Assembly (NCBI GenBank): GCA_945871545.1
Contig: CAMBWJ010000070.1
Span: forward strand, 1 to 7,927
Reading direction: 5' to 3'
Origin: an uncultured Clostridia bacterium
GTDB taxonomy: Bacteria; Bacillota_A; Clostridia; Christensenellales; Aristaeellaceae
Length of the DNA stretch: 7,927 nucleotides
Shown: positions 1 through 6,904 of the stretch, piece after piece
Layout: every line of letters begins with the position of its first letter
Position numbering within the stretch: the stretch's first letter is position 1
The notes under the pieces: model-generated
Told to the model about the DNA's origin: nothing
Database searches by the model: none
What the model saw: only the letters and a program-made list of their open reading frames with translations
Made by a program: the position numbers and the translations under genes

Positions 1-609
1 GGGGATGATCTCTACAACATCGCCCCGGACGTGGAAGGTGCCGCGCTCGGACTCGAAGTCGTTGAGGGTATACTGAATCTCCACCAGGCGGTGCAGCAGC
101 TCCTCGATCTCCATCTGCATGCCCTCGCGCAGGGACACGGACAGATCCTCGTACTCCGAGGGGTCGCCCAGGCCGTAGATGCAGCTGACCGAGGCCACGA
201 TGACCACGTCCCGGCGCTCCGCCAGCCAGCTGGTGGCGCTGTGGCGCATGCGGTCGATCTCGTCGTTGACGGCGCTGTCCTTTTCGATGAAGGTGTCCGT
301 GGAGGGGATGTAGGCCTCGGGCTGGTAGTAGTCGTAGTAGGACACGAAGTAGCCCACCGCGTTGTCCGGGAAGAACTCCTGAAACTCGCCCGCCAGCTGG
401 GCCGCCAGCGTCTTGTTGTGGGCGATCACCAGCGTGGGCCGGTTGGCTTTGGCGATGATGTTGGCCATGGTGAAGGTCTTGCCCGAGCCGGTGACGCCCA
501 GCAGCACCTGGTGCTTCATGCCCTTCTTCAGTCCCTCCGTCAGGGCCTCGATGGCCTGGGGCTGGTCGCCGGTGGGCGCGTAATCGGAGTGCAGATGGAA
601 CATGGACAT
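1..609 (-). CDS. uvrB: UvrABC system protein B, N-terminal 203 residues (runs off the left edge)
   Basis: UvrB is the damage-verifying helicase-like subunit of nucleotide excision repair. It is loaded by UvrA and then recruits the nuclease UvrC. The visible part carries the N-terminal TGDQPQAI motif (residues 13-20), Walker A GVTGSGKT (38-45), [10 protein letters not shown] (63-72), and the family's signature beta-hairpin stretch [13 protein letters not shown] (90-102), which clamps the damaged strand. [11 protein letters not shown] (140-150) is also characteristic. All are intact. The ATG at 609 is chosen because GGGGAGGG ends 7 nt before it; an ATG two codons later (603) is possible but less well placed. 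The frame is open to base 1, so about two thirds of the usual roughly 650-residue protein lies outside the window. The gene sits 93 nt downstream of the TIGR04086 gene, and the gap holds a LexA box and an extended -10 promoter. This fits SOS induction, which is known for uvrB in related bacteria. Confidence 0.97.
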   Translation of the reverse strand, partial: MSMFHLHSDYAPTGDQPQAIEALTEGLKKGMKHQVLLGVTGSGKTFTMANIIAKANRPTLVIAHNKTLAAQLAGEFQEFFPDNAVGYFVSYYDYYQPEAYIPSTDTFIEKDSAVNDEIDRMRHSATSWLAERRDVVIVASVSCIYGLGDPSEYEDLSVSLREGMQMEIEELLHRLVEIQYTLNDFESERGTFHVRGDVVEIIP

Positions 610-643
610 GAAAAGACCCTCCCCGGATTCTTCTTCTATGCTT

Positions 644-672
644 ATTATAGCATATATGCGGAAAAATGAAAC
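644..672 (-). promoter_or_regulatory. Extended -10 promoter of uvrB
   Basis: Read on the minus strand, TATAAT occupies 649-644 and is preceded by TG plus one base (652-650), giving the extended -10 form TGCTATAAT. The -35 candidate 17 nt upstream (672-667, GTTTCA) is poor, as is usual for extended -10 promoters. Predicted transcription would begin near 637, leaving a leader of about 28 nt before the uvrB start. The -10 sits inside an inverted repeat, TATGCT (637-642) and AGCATA (649-654). Confidence 0.55.
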
Positions 673-687
673 GGGGGAGGGGAAACT

Positions 688-701
688 TAAACGTGTGTTC
701 G
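688..701 (-). promoter_or_regulatory. LexA (SOS) operator upstream of uvrB
   Basis: The minus strand reads CGAACACACGTTTA. The Gram-positive LexA/DinR consensus is CGAACRNRYGTTYC, and 13 of its 14 positions match. The site lies 79 nt before the uvrB start and directly after the stop codon of the upstream membrane-protein gene. A TATAAT (707-702) that contains that stop codon abuts the box. LexA could therefore block either a promoter with that -10, although its -35 is not convincing, or the extended -10 promoter about 40 nt further downstream. The family knowledge that uvrB is a core SOS gene supports the call. Confidence 0.8.
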
Positions 702-702
702 A

Positions 703-1104
703 TTATACCTTGACGCGGCTGCGGCGGGGACTGAGGTTGGCGCGCACCGCGCCGGTGACTGCGCCCGCGGCGCTGCCCAGCAGCATCTCGCCCAGCATGT
801 TGCCCACGGCGAAGCTGCCGCCGCCCAGCAGCACGTACATCGCGTAGCCCAGCGCCATGTAAAGAAGGGCGATCTCCACACCGGTCAGGAAGCCCCGGGA
901 GCCGCCCCGGGGCACGGCGGCGCAGGTTCCCAGCGCGATGGCCAGGAGCTTGACGAGCTGGTTGAGCACGGTCAGCAGGCGGTCGCTCATCTGAAGGTAG
1001 ACCAGCGCGGCGGCCATGGCCAGCATGCAGGCGAGGGTGAGGGCGACGGCGATCAGCAGGCCCTTCAGCAGCGAAAGAAGCGTGCGCTTGCGGGTTTTCG
1101 GCAT
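703..1104 (-). CDS. TIGR04086 (YrzE-like) family integral membrane protein, 133 aa
   Basis: This is a small hydrophobic protein with a basic N-terminus (MPKTRKR) and four predicted transmembrane segments, at about residues 14-38, 43-64, 71-95 and 98-122. The tail is basic and cytoplasmic-looking (SPRRSRVK). The centre has the family-like pattern of a second helix leading into a glycine/arginine turn, PRGGSRGFLTG (65-75), and a third helix, as in Firmicutes TIGR04086/YrzE proteins. The function of that family is unknown. The start is set by AGGAGGG about 6 nt upstream of the ATG at 1104; an in-frame start 12 codons earlier lacks such a site. A terminator separates it from the PBP gene upstream, and no clear promoter was found in the 80 nt between them. 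It ends 93 nt before uvrB with no terminator visible, so it may be co-transcribed with uvrB. I assign the family from remembered sequence pattern only. Confidence 0.8.
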   Translation of the reverse strand: MPKTRKRTLLSLLKGLLIAVALTLACMLAMAAALVYLQMSDRLLTVLNQLVKLLAIALGTCAAVPRGGSRGFLTGVEIALLYMALGYAMYVLLGGGSFAVGNMLGEMLLGSAAGAVTGAVRANLSPRRSRVKV

Positions 1105-1186
1105 GGAAATCCCTCCTGAATTGAGATTCTGCTGCATCCTATGCCGTCCAATATGGAATTCATGCGGAAAAGGCCGTCCGCAGGGG

Positions 1187-1221
1187 ACAAAAGAATCCCC
1201 GGCCTCGCGTGGAGACCGGGG
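1187..1221 (-). terminator. Intrinsic terminator after the PBP gene
   Basis: Minus strand, 15 nt after the PBP stop codon. CCCCGGTCTC (1221-1212) pairs with GAGGCCGGGG (1206-1197) across a 5-nt loop. This makes a 10-bp stem with one G-T wobble, followed by the T-rich tract ATTCTTTTGT (1196-1187). It should separate the PBP transcript from the TIGR04086-uvrB genes. Confidence 0.85.
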
Positions 1222-1235
1222 ACGATGGCAAAGCG

Positions 1236-3635
1236 TCATCTGCACTGGGTGCAGACGCCGACGCCCGCGGAGTATTCGTTGGTGGACGCGCCGTAGAAGT
1301 AGCCCTGCACGGTGTCCATGTCGGAGGCGTAGCGCAGGGGATGCCCCTCGGGGATGTAGATGATGCCCACGACCATGGTGTTGCGGCAGTCGTCCGAGGC
1401 GACCATGCCGCTCTTGCGGCAGACCGTCACCGCGCGGTGCATGTTGCAGTAGGATGTGGGGCGGCTGTCGGCGGTGTAGTAGTCGGTGTTCAGGGCGTAG
1501 GCGTTGACGTCGTTCTGGCAGGCGGCGGTGGGCAGCATGCCGGACACGCCGCACACCGTCTCCACGAACAGGCCGTAGTCGGCGGCGGAGCCGGACAGTA
1601 TGGCGCGGTCCACGGTGCAGCCGGTGAGGGAATGCACCTGCTGCATCATCGCGGCCCACAGCGGCGCGGCGGCGGTGGAGCCGGTGGCGCTGGACTCCAG
1701 CGGCTTGTAGTAGTCCGAGCCGATCCAGATCGCCCCGGCGTAGTAGCCGGTCATGCCGGCGAAGGTGACGCCGATGTTGTTGGAGTTGGTGCCGGTCTTG
1801 CCCGCGACGGTGATATCGGAGAACCTCGCGCGGGAGCCGGTGCCCTCCTCGGACACGCAGCCGATCAGGCAGTCCACCAGCTGGTAGGCGGTGGGGGGCT
1901 TGAACACCTGGCGGGTCTGCTGCACCTCGGTCACGTCGATGTACACCGTGCCGTCGGGGTTGAGCACCTGGGTGAAGGCATAGGATTCCAGATAGGTGCC
2001 GTTGTTGGCGACCGCGCCGTAGGCGGTGGCCAGCTCGATCATCGAAACGCCCGAGGAGCCCAGCGCCAGACCAGCTCCGGTGGCCAGGATGTGGTCGGGA
2101 TCGATGCCCAGCTTCAGCAGGTAGGTGACGGAGTTCTGGATGCCCACGTAGTCCATCAGCGCGTGGGCGGTGGAGGTGTTGTGGGACTTGTTGATGGCAA
2201 CGCGCATGGATTCCACGCCGGTGAAGGAGTCGCCGGTGAAGTTGTTGGGATAGCCGTTTTCGCTGTTCCAGCCTTCGATTTCAATGGGCAGGTTCAGCAC
2301 CGGTGTGCCGGGAGAGTAGCCCAGATCGAAGGCCGGGCCGTAGACCGACAGCGGCTTGAGGGACGAGCCCACCGGCATCTCCAATTGATAGGCGCGGTTG
2401 AGCTGCTTCTTCTGAACAGGCTCGCTGCGTCCGCCAACCACGGCGACCAGCTCGCCTGTGTGCCAGTTGATCACCGCCGCGGCGGCCTGGGGCTGCACCA
2501 CGGTCAGGTACTCGCCGCCGCCCAGCGAGGACTGGGTGGAGGAATCGTTGGCGTAGCGCATCGCCGGATACTGGGACCAGTTGGTGATGGTGTCCTGCAC
2601 GGCGGACTGCACCTCGGGATCCAGGGAGGTGTAGATGATGTAGCCGCCGTTGCGCAGCTTGGTCTCCATGCTGCTGCGGTTGGAGGAGGTATCCTCCAGG
2701 CCCTCGACGCGCAGCATCTTGGTGACCACGTCGTAGATGGAGTATTCCACGTAGTAGGCGTTGTCGTACATGGCGTCGGAGGAGGCGGTGGAGGTTTCAA
2801 GCACGTGGAGCGGCTCGGCCTTGGCGGCGTTGCACTCCTCCTCGCTGATCAGGCCCTGATCCAGCATCTCCTCCAGCACGTAGTTGGTGCGCTTGTCGAT
2901 CAGCTCGGAGCTCTCGTAGACGTAGTAGTTTCTGCGGGGGTTGTAGCGGTAGGGGTTGCGGATGATGGCCGCGATGCAGGCGCACTCGCGCAGGGTCAGC
3001 TCGCTGAGATCCTTGCCGAAGTAGTCCTGGGCCGCGATCTTCACGCCGTAGTTTGCGCCGCCCAGGTAGATCACGTTCAGGTAGGCCTCCAGGATCTCCT
3101 CCTTCGTCAGCTGTTCCTCCACCTGCAGGGCCAGATAGGCCTCCTGCACCTTGCGCTTGTAGTTCTGGTCGGAATTGAGCAGCGTCAGCTTGACCAGCTG
3201 GCAGGTGATGGTGGACGCGCCCTGCAGGCTGCCGCCCATGACGTTGTTCAGCATTGCGCCGGCCATGCGCTTGATGTCCACGCCGTTGTGCTCCCGGAAG
3301 CGCGCGTCCTCGATGGCGATGACCGCGTTGATGAGCTGCTCGGGTATCTCCTCATAGTCCACGTAGATGCGGTTCTCGGAGCCCTTGAACTCGGTGACCA
3401 GGTCGCCGTTCTTGTCGTAGATGAAGGAGGTGAGGGACTGCGCGCCGATCTTTTCGATGTTCAGCTCGGGGCAGGTGTCCACCCAGGCCTTCGCCACGCC
3501 GCTCACCAGGCCTGCTGCGGCCAGCGAGATCAGCAGCACGGCGAACACCAGCATCTTCGCCGTCATCAGAAACACCGAGATCAGGAAATTCCGGTCGGAT
3601 TCCCGGGGCTTGAAAAGTGCATATTTGAAACTCAT
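1236..3635 (-). CDS. Class A penicillin-binding protein (bifunctional PBP1A-type), 799 aa
   Basis: This membrane-anchored peptidoglycan synthase both polymerises lipid II and cross-links stem peptides. A short cytoplasmic tail leads into one transmembrane anchor at about 19-46. The glycosyltransferase family 51 domain follows: EDARFREHNG (109-118, catalytic Glu109), GASTITCQLVK (139-149), RKVQE (161-165) and KEEILEAYLNVIYLGG (178-193). The transpeptidase domain has the SxxK motif SSLK (424-427, nucleophile Ser424), SHN (484-486) and KTGT (613-616). The C-terminal 100 or so residues are Cys-rich and end in CTQCR. Length and layout fit the family. The ATG at 3635 follows GGAGG by 5 nt. The gene stands alone, with its own extended -10 promoter and a terminator after the stop. 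In the glycosyltransferase signature usually written GGSTITQQ, the first variable Gln is Cys145. All catalytic residues are present, so I expect activity. Which PBP paralogue it is cannot be told from the window. Confidence 0.96.
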   Translation of the reverse strand: MSFKYALFKPRESDRNFLISVFLMTAKMLVFAVLLISLAAAGLVSGVAKAWVDTCPELNIEKIGAQSLTSFIYDKNGDLVTEFKGSENRIYVDYEEIPEQLINAVIAIEDARFREHNGVDIKRMAGAMLNNVMGGSLQGASTITCQLVKLTLLNSDQNYKRKVQEAYLALQVEEQLTKEEILEAYLNVIYLGGANYGVKIAAQDYFGKDLSELTLRECACIAAIIRNPYRYNPRRNYYVYESSELIDKRTNYVLEEMLDQGLISEEECNAAKAEPLHVLETSTASSDAMYDNAYYVEYSIYDVVTKMLRVEGLEDTSSNRSSMETKLRNGGYIIYTSLDPEVQSAVQDTITNWSQYPAMRYANDSSTQSSLGGGEYLTVVQPQAAAAVINWHTGELVAVVGGRSEPVQKKQLNRAYQLEMPVGSSLKPLSVYGPAFDLGYSPGTPVLNLPIEIEGWNSENGYPNNFTGDSFTGVESMRVAINKSHNTSTAHALMDYVGIQNSVTYLLKLGIDPDHILATGAGLALGSSGVSMIELATAYGAVANNGTYLESYAFTQVLNPDGTVYIDVTEVQQTRQVFKPPTAYQLVDCLIGCVSEEGTGSRARFSDITVAGKTGTNSNNIGVTFAGMTGYYAGAIWIGSDYYKPLESSATGSTAAAPLWAAMMQQVHSLTGCTVDRAILSGSAADYGLFVETVCGVSGMLPTAACQNDVNAYALNTDYYTADSRPTSYCNMHRAVTVCRKSGMVASDDCRNTMVVGIIYIPEGHPLRYASDMDTVQGYFYGASTNEYSAGVGVCTQCR

Positions 3636-3671
3636 ATATCCTCCGAGTGTATCTCATGGTATAGCAATGCT

Positions 3672-3680
3672 ATTATAGCA
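3672..3680 (-). promoter_or_regulatory. Extended -10 promoter of the PBP gene
   Basis: The minus strand reads TGCTATAAT at 3680-3672, a consensus -10 with the TG extension. No good -35 lies 16-18 nt upstream. The predicted transcription start is near 3665, about 30 nt before the PBP start codon and its GGAGG. The -10 lies in a perfect inverted repeat, TGCTAT-T-ATAGCA (3668-3680). Confidence 0.6.
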
Positions 3681-3829
3681 CAGAAATTGGATACGTGCAG
3701 CGCATTTTGTTGGCATTTTGATGACCTGGACGATTTTTTGCAGTTAAAAACTTCCTCCGGCAGACCGGACGGCCCTGCAGGTGCGCAAAATGACGGGAGA
3801 GGAAGCGGAGCGCCTTTGCAATTCGGTGC

Positions 3830-3858
3830 TTGACAAATGCCGCGCGCATCCCTATAAT
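3830..3858 (+). promoter_or_regulatory. Consensus sigma-A promoter for the central RNA / MATE region
   Basis: TTGACA at 3830-3835 and TATAAT at 3853-3858 are separated by exactly 17 nt, a perfect match to the housekeeping consensus. Transcription should begin at a purine near 3863-3867. No start codon with a good ribosome binding site follows closely. Instead a folded RNA and terminator follow, with the first confident gene 375 nt away. Confidence 0.85.
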
Positions 3859-3862
3859 AGAG

Positions 3863-3953
3863 GAGCTTGCTCGGAGGGCAAATCATTCGGATGAAATGAT
3901 GCGCTGGATAAGGCACAGGCTGGAATGCCTGCACCTGTCCGGCTCTTTTTTTT
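3863..3953 (+). ncRNA. Candidate structured small RNA or attenuator leader, about 90 nt
   Basis: The transcript from the 3830-3858 promoter to the T8 run can form three hairpins with almost no gaps between them. Hairpin 1 is TTGCT/GGCAA (3867-3871/3877-3881, loop CGGAG). Hairpin 2 is ATCATT/AATGAT (3882-3887/3895-3900, 7-nt loop). Hairpin 3 is the terminator stem (about 3903-3943). The 5' end GAGC (3863-3866) can also pair with GCTC (3942-3945), closing the three hairpins into a cloverleaf. I do not recognise the family. It lacks the tRNA T-arm, the SRP apical motif and the conserved c-di-GMP-I (GEMM) core. It may be a stand-alone RNA or a conditional terminator controlling the MATE genes 290 nt downstream. 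No other promoter for those genes was found, which mildly favours the leader idea. Confidence 0.5.
3903..3953 (+). terminator. Intrinsic terminator with T8 run
   Basis: The stem is GCTGGATA/TGTCCGGC (3903-3910 with 3936-3943, two wobbles), then GG/CC (3912-3913 with 3934-3935) after a bulged A, then a CA/CA internal mismatch, then CAGGC/GCCTG (3916-3920 with 3927-3931) with loop TGGAAT. Two bases later come eight consecutive T (3946-3953). It lies between a consensus promoter and the MATE genes, so it either ends a small RNA gene or acts as an attenuator. Confidence 0.8.
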
Positions 3954-4240
3954 GCGAATGCTTTCCCGCCGGCAGTCAAACTTAAGACCTTCTGCTGGAT
4001 CTGTCATCGGAGGATCTGCCATCGCAATGGCAAGATCGAGGAAGATGTCGAGTGCGCTCGGTGCATGCCGGGCGCATTTTCTTTTGACCCGCAGGAAATC
4101 GCACGAGAAACCGACGTCAAGGACAAGGCTGCGGAGGCGGCTGAAATGGGAGCGGCCGCACGTCCCCCTTGCCGGGGCGGCGGAGAGATGCTCCGTGCTG
4201 CAAATTCGGCGGAAGGTCGCTTGAATCAGGAGGGATTCCC
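3954..4240 (+). other. Gene-poor stretch before the first MATE gene, with a doubtful open frame
   Basis: No gene here can be supported firmly. One frame is open from 3912 to a TGA at 4242-4244, which overlaps the TTG start of the MATE gene. It has no NTG start until the ATG at 4065, which would give a 59-residue product with only a weak ribosome binding site. Upstream of that ATG the frame reads a Cys/His-rich segment, FCWICHRRICHRNGK. Two other frames are also open over this GC-rich DNA, so openness alone means little. A 15-bp tandem repeat (GGATCTGTCATCG at 3997-4009 and GGATCTGCCATCG at 4012-4024) and a 10-bp hairpin (4013-4037) are visible. No promoter was recognised. This could be a long leader, a decayed gene, or a small coupled gene. 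Confidence 0.5.
4228..4234 (+). promoter_or_regulatory. Ribosome binding site that sets a TTG start
   Basis: AGGAGGG ends 6 nt before the TTG at 4241, the best Shine-Dalgarno match in the region. The alternative in-frame TTG at 4169 has no such site and would add a low-complexity, non-MATE N-terminus. The first in-frame ATG (4286) would cut into the first transmembrane helix. Confidence 0.85.
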
Positions 4241-5551
4241 TTGAGCGATCGGGCAAAAAAGCTCATCAAGTATGTCATTCCCACGATGCTGGGAAGCATC
4301 AGCTTCTTTCTGTTCACCATCGTGTACGGCATCTTTGTCGGACGGGGCGTGGGCACGAACGCGCTGGGCGCGGTCAATCTGGTCATGCCCTTCGTTATGG
4401 TGGTCAACGCGCTGTTCCAGCTGACGACCATCGGCGGCGTGGTCATCATTGCGGTGCGCCTGGGGCGCGGCGACCAGAAGGGCGCGAACCATGCGTTCAT
4501 GCACGCGGCGGCGGGCACCGCGATCATCTCTGCGCTGCTGATGCTCTCGGGCACCTGCCTGACGGGGCCGCTGTGCCGCCTGATGGGCGCCAGCGACACC
4601 TTCTACCAGCTGACCACAGAGTACCTGTTCTGGTACAGCGTGTTCATCATTCCGTCCGGGCTGTCCACCGCATTGCAGGGCTTCTGCCGCAACGACGGCT
4701 CCCCGGTGCTGGTCAGCGCGGCCACGATCATCGGCACGGCGGTCAACATCGTGGGCGACTATCTGCTGATCTTCCCCCTGAAGATGGGCGTTGCGGGCGC
4801 GGCCATCGCTACCGGCGTGTCCCAGCTCGTCACGCTGCTGATCGTGCTGATCCACTTCATCCGGAAGAAGGGCGTGCTGCGCTTCTGCCGCTTCCGTGTG
4901 GAGGGTGCGCTGCTCAACAAGATCGCGGTGCGCGGCCTGCCCGCCTGCACCGCGCAGTTTGCCAACCCCATGACCACGCTGTGGATCAACAAGATGCTCG
5001 CCCAGCAGATCGGCGACATCGCGGTCAACGCCTACTCCATCATCTCCTACGTGGCGACCTTCTCCATGGGCGTGTCCTTCAGCGTGTCCGACGGCCTGCA
5101 GCCGCTGTACGGCCAGAGCTACGGCGCGAAGGATGAGCGCTCACTGCGCTACTACTTCCGCGCGGGCAGCATCATCAACCTGGCGGGCAGTCTCGTCATC
5201 AACGGCGCGCTGATGGTGGTGGGCGGTGCGGTCTGCGCGCTGTTCGGCGCGGACGCTGCGACGCTTTCCTACCCCGTGCGCGTGATGCCGCTGTACAGCT
5301 GGGGCTTCGTGGTGGTGGGACTGACCACGAACATCTCGTCCTACCTCTACTCCACCAAGCGCTCCCGGGAGGCGGATGTCATCAGCGTTCTGCGCAGCTT
5401 CGTGTTCAACACACTCGTCATCCTGCTGCTGCCCCGCATCCTCGGCGGCGACATCATCTGGCATAGCTTCGGCATCGCGGAAGCCGTCGTGCTGCTGATC
5501 TCCGCATTCCTGCTGAAGCGCTCGGAGCGCAACGGCATTGTGTTCAAATGA
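4241..5551 (+). CDS. MATE-family multidrug/sodium antiporter, 436 aa
   Basis: This is a polytopic inner-membrane transporter of the MATE (MatE, NorM/DinF-type) family, which exports cationic compounds or metabolites using a Na+ or H+ gradient; the substrate here is unknown. About twelve hydrophobic helices run along the whole length, and 436 residues is a normal size. Family marks include the first-helix region with PTMLGSISFF, the helix 4-5 hallmark FCRNDGSP (about 148-155) and the NIVGDYLLIFPLKMGVAGAA stretch (about 169-188). The second-half repeat has SVSDGLQPLYGQSYGAKD, the counterpart of the usual GxxQPxxxxNxGA. The TTG start is decided by AGGAGGG 6 nt upstream. It is followed after 15 nt by a second MATE frame, and both appear to be one operon with the kinase-like gene. 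The two MATE proteins are clearly homologous but quite divergent, so this is an old paralogue pair rather than a recent duplication. Confidence 0.93.
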   Translation: MSDRAKKLIKYVIPTMLGSISFFLFTIVYGIFVGRGVGTNALGAVNLVMPFVMVVNALFQLTTIGGVVIIAVRLGRGDQKGANHAFMHAAAGTAIISALLMLSGTCLTGPLCRLMGASDTFYQLTTEYLFWYSVFIIPSGLSTALQGFCRNDGSPVLVSAATIIGTAVNIVGDYLLIFPLKMGVAGAAIATGVSQLVTLLIVLIHFIRKKGVLRFCRFRVEGALLNKIAVRGLPACTAQFANPMTTLWINKMLAQQIGDIAVNAYSIISYVATFSMGVSFSVSDGLQPLYGQSYGAKDERSLRYYFRAGSIINLAGSLVINGALMVVGGAVCALFGADAATLSYPVRVMPLYSWGFVVVGLTTNISSYLYSTKRSREADVISVLRSFVFNTLVILLLPRILGGDIIWHSFGIAEAVVLLISAFLLKRSERNGIVFK

Positions 5552-5566
5552 AAGGAGAATGATTCT

Positions 5567-6904
5567 ATGGACCTTCTGAAGGGACGGATTCGGCCGCTCT
5601 ACTTCAAATACCTGTCCGCGGCCTTCGGCAGCGCGCTGATCTCGTCCATCTACGGCATCGTGGATATGGCGATGGTGGGCCAGTATCAGGGCCCGCAGGG
5701 CACGGCGGCGATGGCGGTGATCAGCCCGATCTGGAACATCATCTACAGCCTGGGCCTGCTGATGGGCATCGGCGGCAGCGTCCTGCTGAGCACGCTCCGC
5801 GGCGAATCGGAGGACAATCTGGAAAAATCCAACGAATACTTCACGGCGGCGGTCGTCGGCGTGTCCATACTGGCGCTGCTGACCTGGGTCGCGCTGATCT
5901 TCTTCGACCGGGAGCTACTGCTGCTCTTCGGCGCGGAGGAGAGCCTGATGCCCCCGGCCCGGCGCTATGTGCTGCCGGTGAAGTTCGCTGTGCCGCTGTT
6001 CCTGTTCAGCCAGCTGCTGTCCGCCTTCCTGCGCAACGACGGCAACCCCGGACTTGCGACCCGGGCGGTGCTCTGCGGCGGCGTATTCAACGTGTTCGGC
6101 GACTACATCCTGGTATTTGTACTTGATCTGGGCATCCTGGGCGCGGGCATGGCCACCTGCCTGGGCTGCCTGCTGACGGTGTGCGTGATGCTGACGCACT
6201 TCTTGAAGCCTCAGTGCACGCTGCGCTTTGTGCGGCCCGCGCGGCTTGCACACAAGCTGGCCAGGATCGCCGTCACCGGCTTCTCCACCTTCTTCATCGA
6301 CGTGGCCATGGGCATCCTGACGGTGCTGTTCAACCGCCAGATCCTCAAATATCTCGGCACGAACGCGCTGTCGGTCTACGGCATCATCATCAACATCAGC
6401 ACCTTTGTGCAGTGCTGCGTGTAAAGCATCGGCCAGGCCTCCCAGCCGATCCTCTCCGTCAACTTCGGCGCAAAGCGCTTCGACCGGATTCGGGAGACGC
6501 TGAAGTACGCACTGGGCACCGCAGCCGCCTTCGGCCTGATCTGGATGGCCCTGTGCGTACTTGCGCCGAACCTGTTCGTCCGCATCTTCATGCAGCCCAC
6601 GCAGGAGATCCTCGCCATCGCGCCGTCCATCATCCGCAGCTACGGCGTATCCTTCCTGCTGCTGCCGCTGAACATCTTCTCGACCTACTACTTCCAGGCG
6701 CTGCTGAAGCCCAGAACCTCGTTCATCGTCTCCGTCGGGCGGGGTGCGGTGGTCAGCGGCATACTGATCTGTCTGCTTCCGCTTGTGGCGGGCCCGGACT
6801 CCATCTGGTTTGCCATGCCCATCACGGAACTCATCACGGCGGTCTATGTGGCATCGATGATGCTTCGGTATACGAAAACAACGGAAAGGATGGAATTGAC
6901 ATGA
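5567..6904 (+). pseudogene. Second MATE-family transporter, interrupted by an in-frame TAA
   Basis: The frame would encode a 445-residue MATE transporter, but codon 286 (6422-6424) is TAA. The first 285 residues hold the N-terminal half and the start of the second, with the hallmark LRNDGNP (155-161) and NVFGDYILVF (175-184). The same frame stays open after the stop through SIGQASQPILSVNFGAKRFD, which is exactly the conserved second-half motif of the family, to TGA at 6902-6904. No indel is needed to explain this: one base change (for example TAC to TAA, as related proteins often have Tyr there) would do. The start ATG at 5567 follows AAAGGAG (5551-5557), 15 nt after the first MATE stop. The 3' end overlaps the kinase-like start as ATGA. 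Either the gene is newly inactivated or the base is a sequencing or assembly error. Other genes here use TAA and TGA as normal stops, so recoding is unlikely. Confidence 0.88.

Noticed and set aside
31..669. Plus-strand open frame at the left edge
   Set aside because: It is antisense to uvrB, whose minus-strand translation matches the family residue by residue.
1209..3833. Very long plus-strand open frame opposite the PBP gene
   Set aside because: It is the antisense shadow of a high-GC coding sequence. Its product is rich in His, Gly and Val repeats with no recognisable domain, while the minus strand encodes a full class A PBP.
3870..3915. c-di-GMP-I (GEMM) riboswitch, suggested by GGGCAAATCATTCG
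   Set aside because: Only the first conserved block resembles GEMM. The following ACGCAAAGCC block and its pairing partner are missing.
3861..3953. tRNA or SRP RNA for the cloverleaf-like segment
   Set aside because: There is no GGTTCGA-type T arm, no plausible anticodon arm, and no SRP apical motif.
3925..4224. Plus-strand 99-codon frame across the central leader
   Set aside because: It begins inside the terminator stem, encodes a very basic low-information product, and competes with other open frames over the same GC-rich DNA.
4169..4240. Longer N-terminus of the first MATE protein from the TTG at 4169
   Set aside because: It has no ribosome binding site, and the added residues (rich in Arg, Gly and Cys) do not resemble a MATE N-terminus. 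AGGAGGG directly precedes the TTG at 4241.
6422..6424. Recoded TAA (reassigned stop) in the second MATE gene
   Set aside because: The TIGR04086 gene ends at TAA, so TAA works as a stop here, and no recoding signal was seen.
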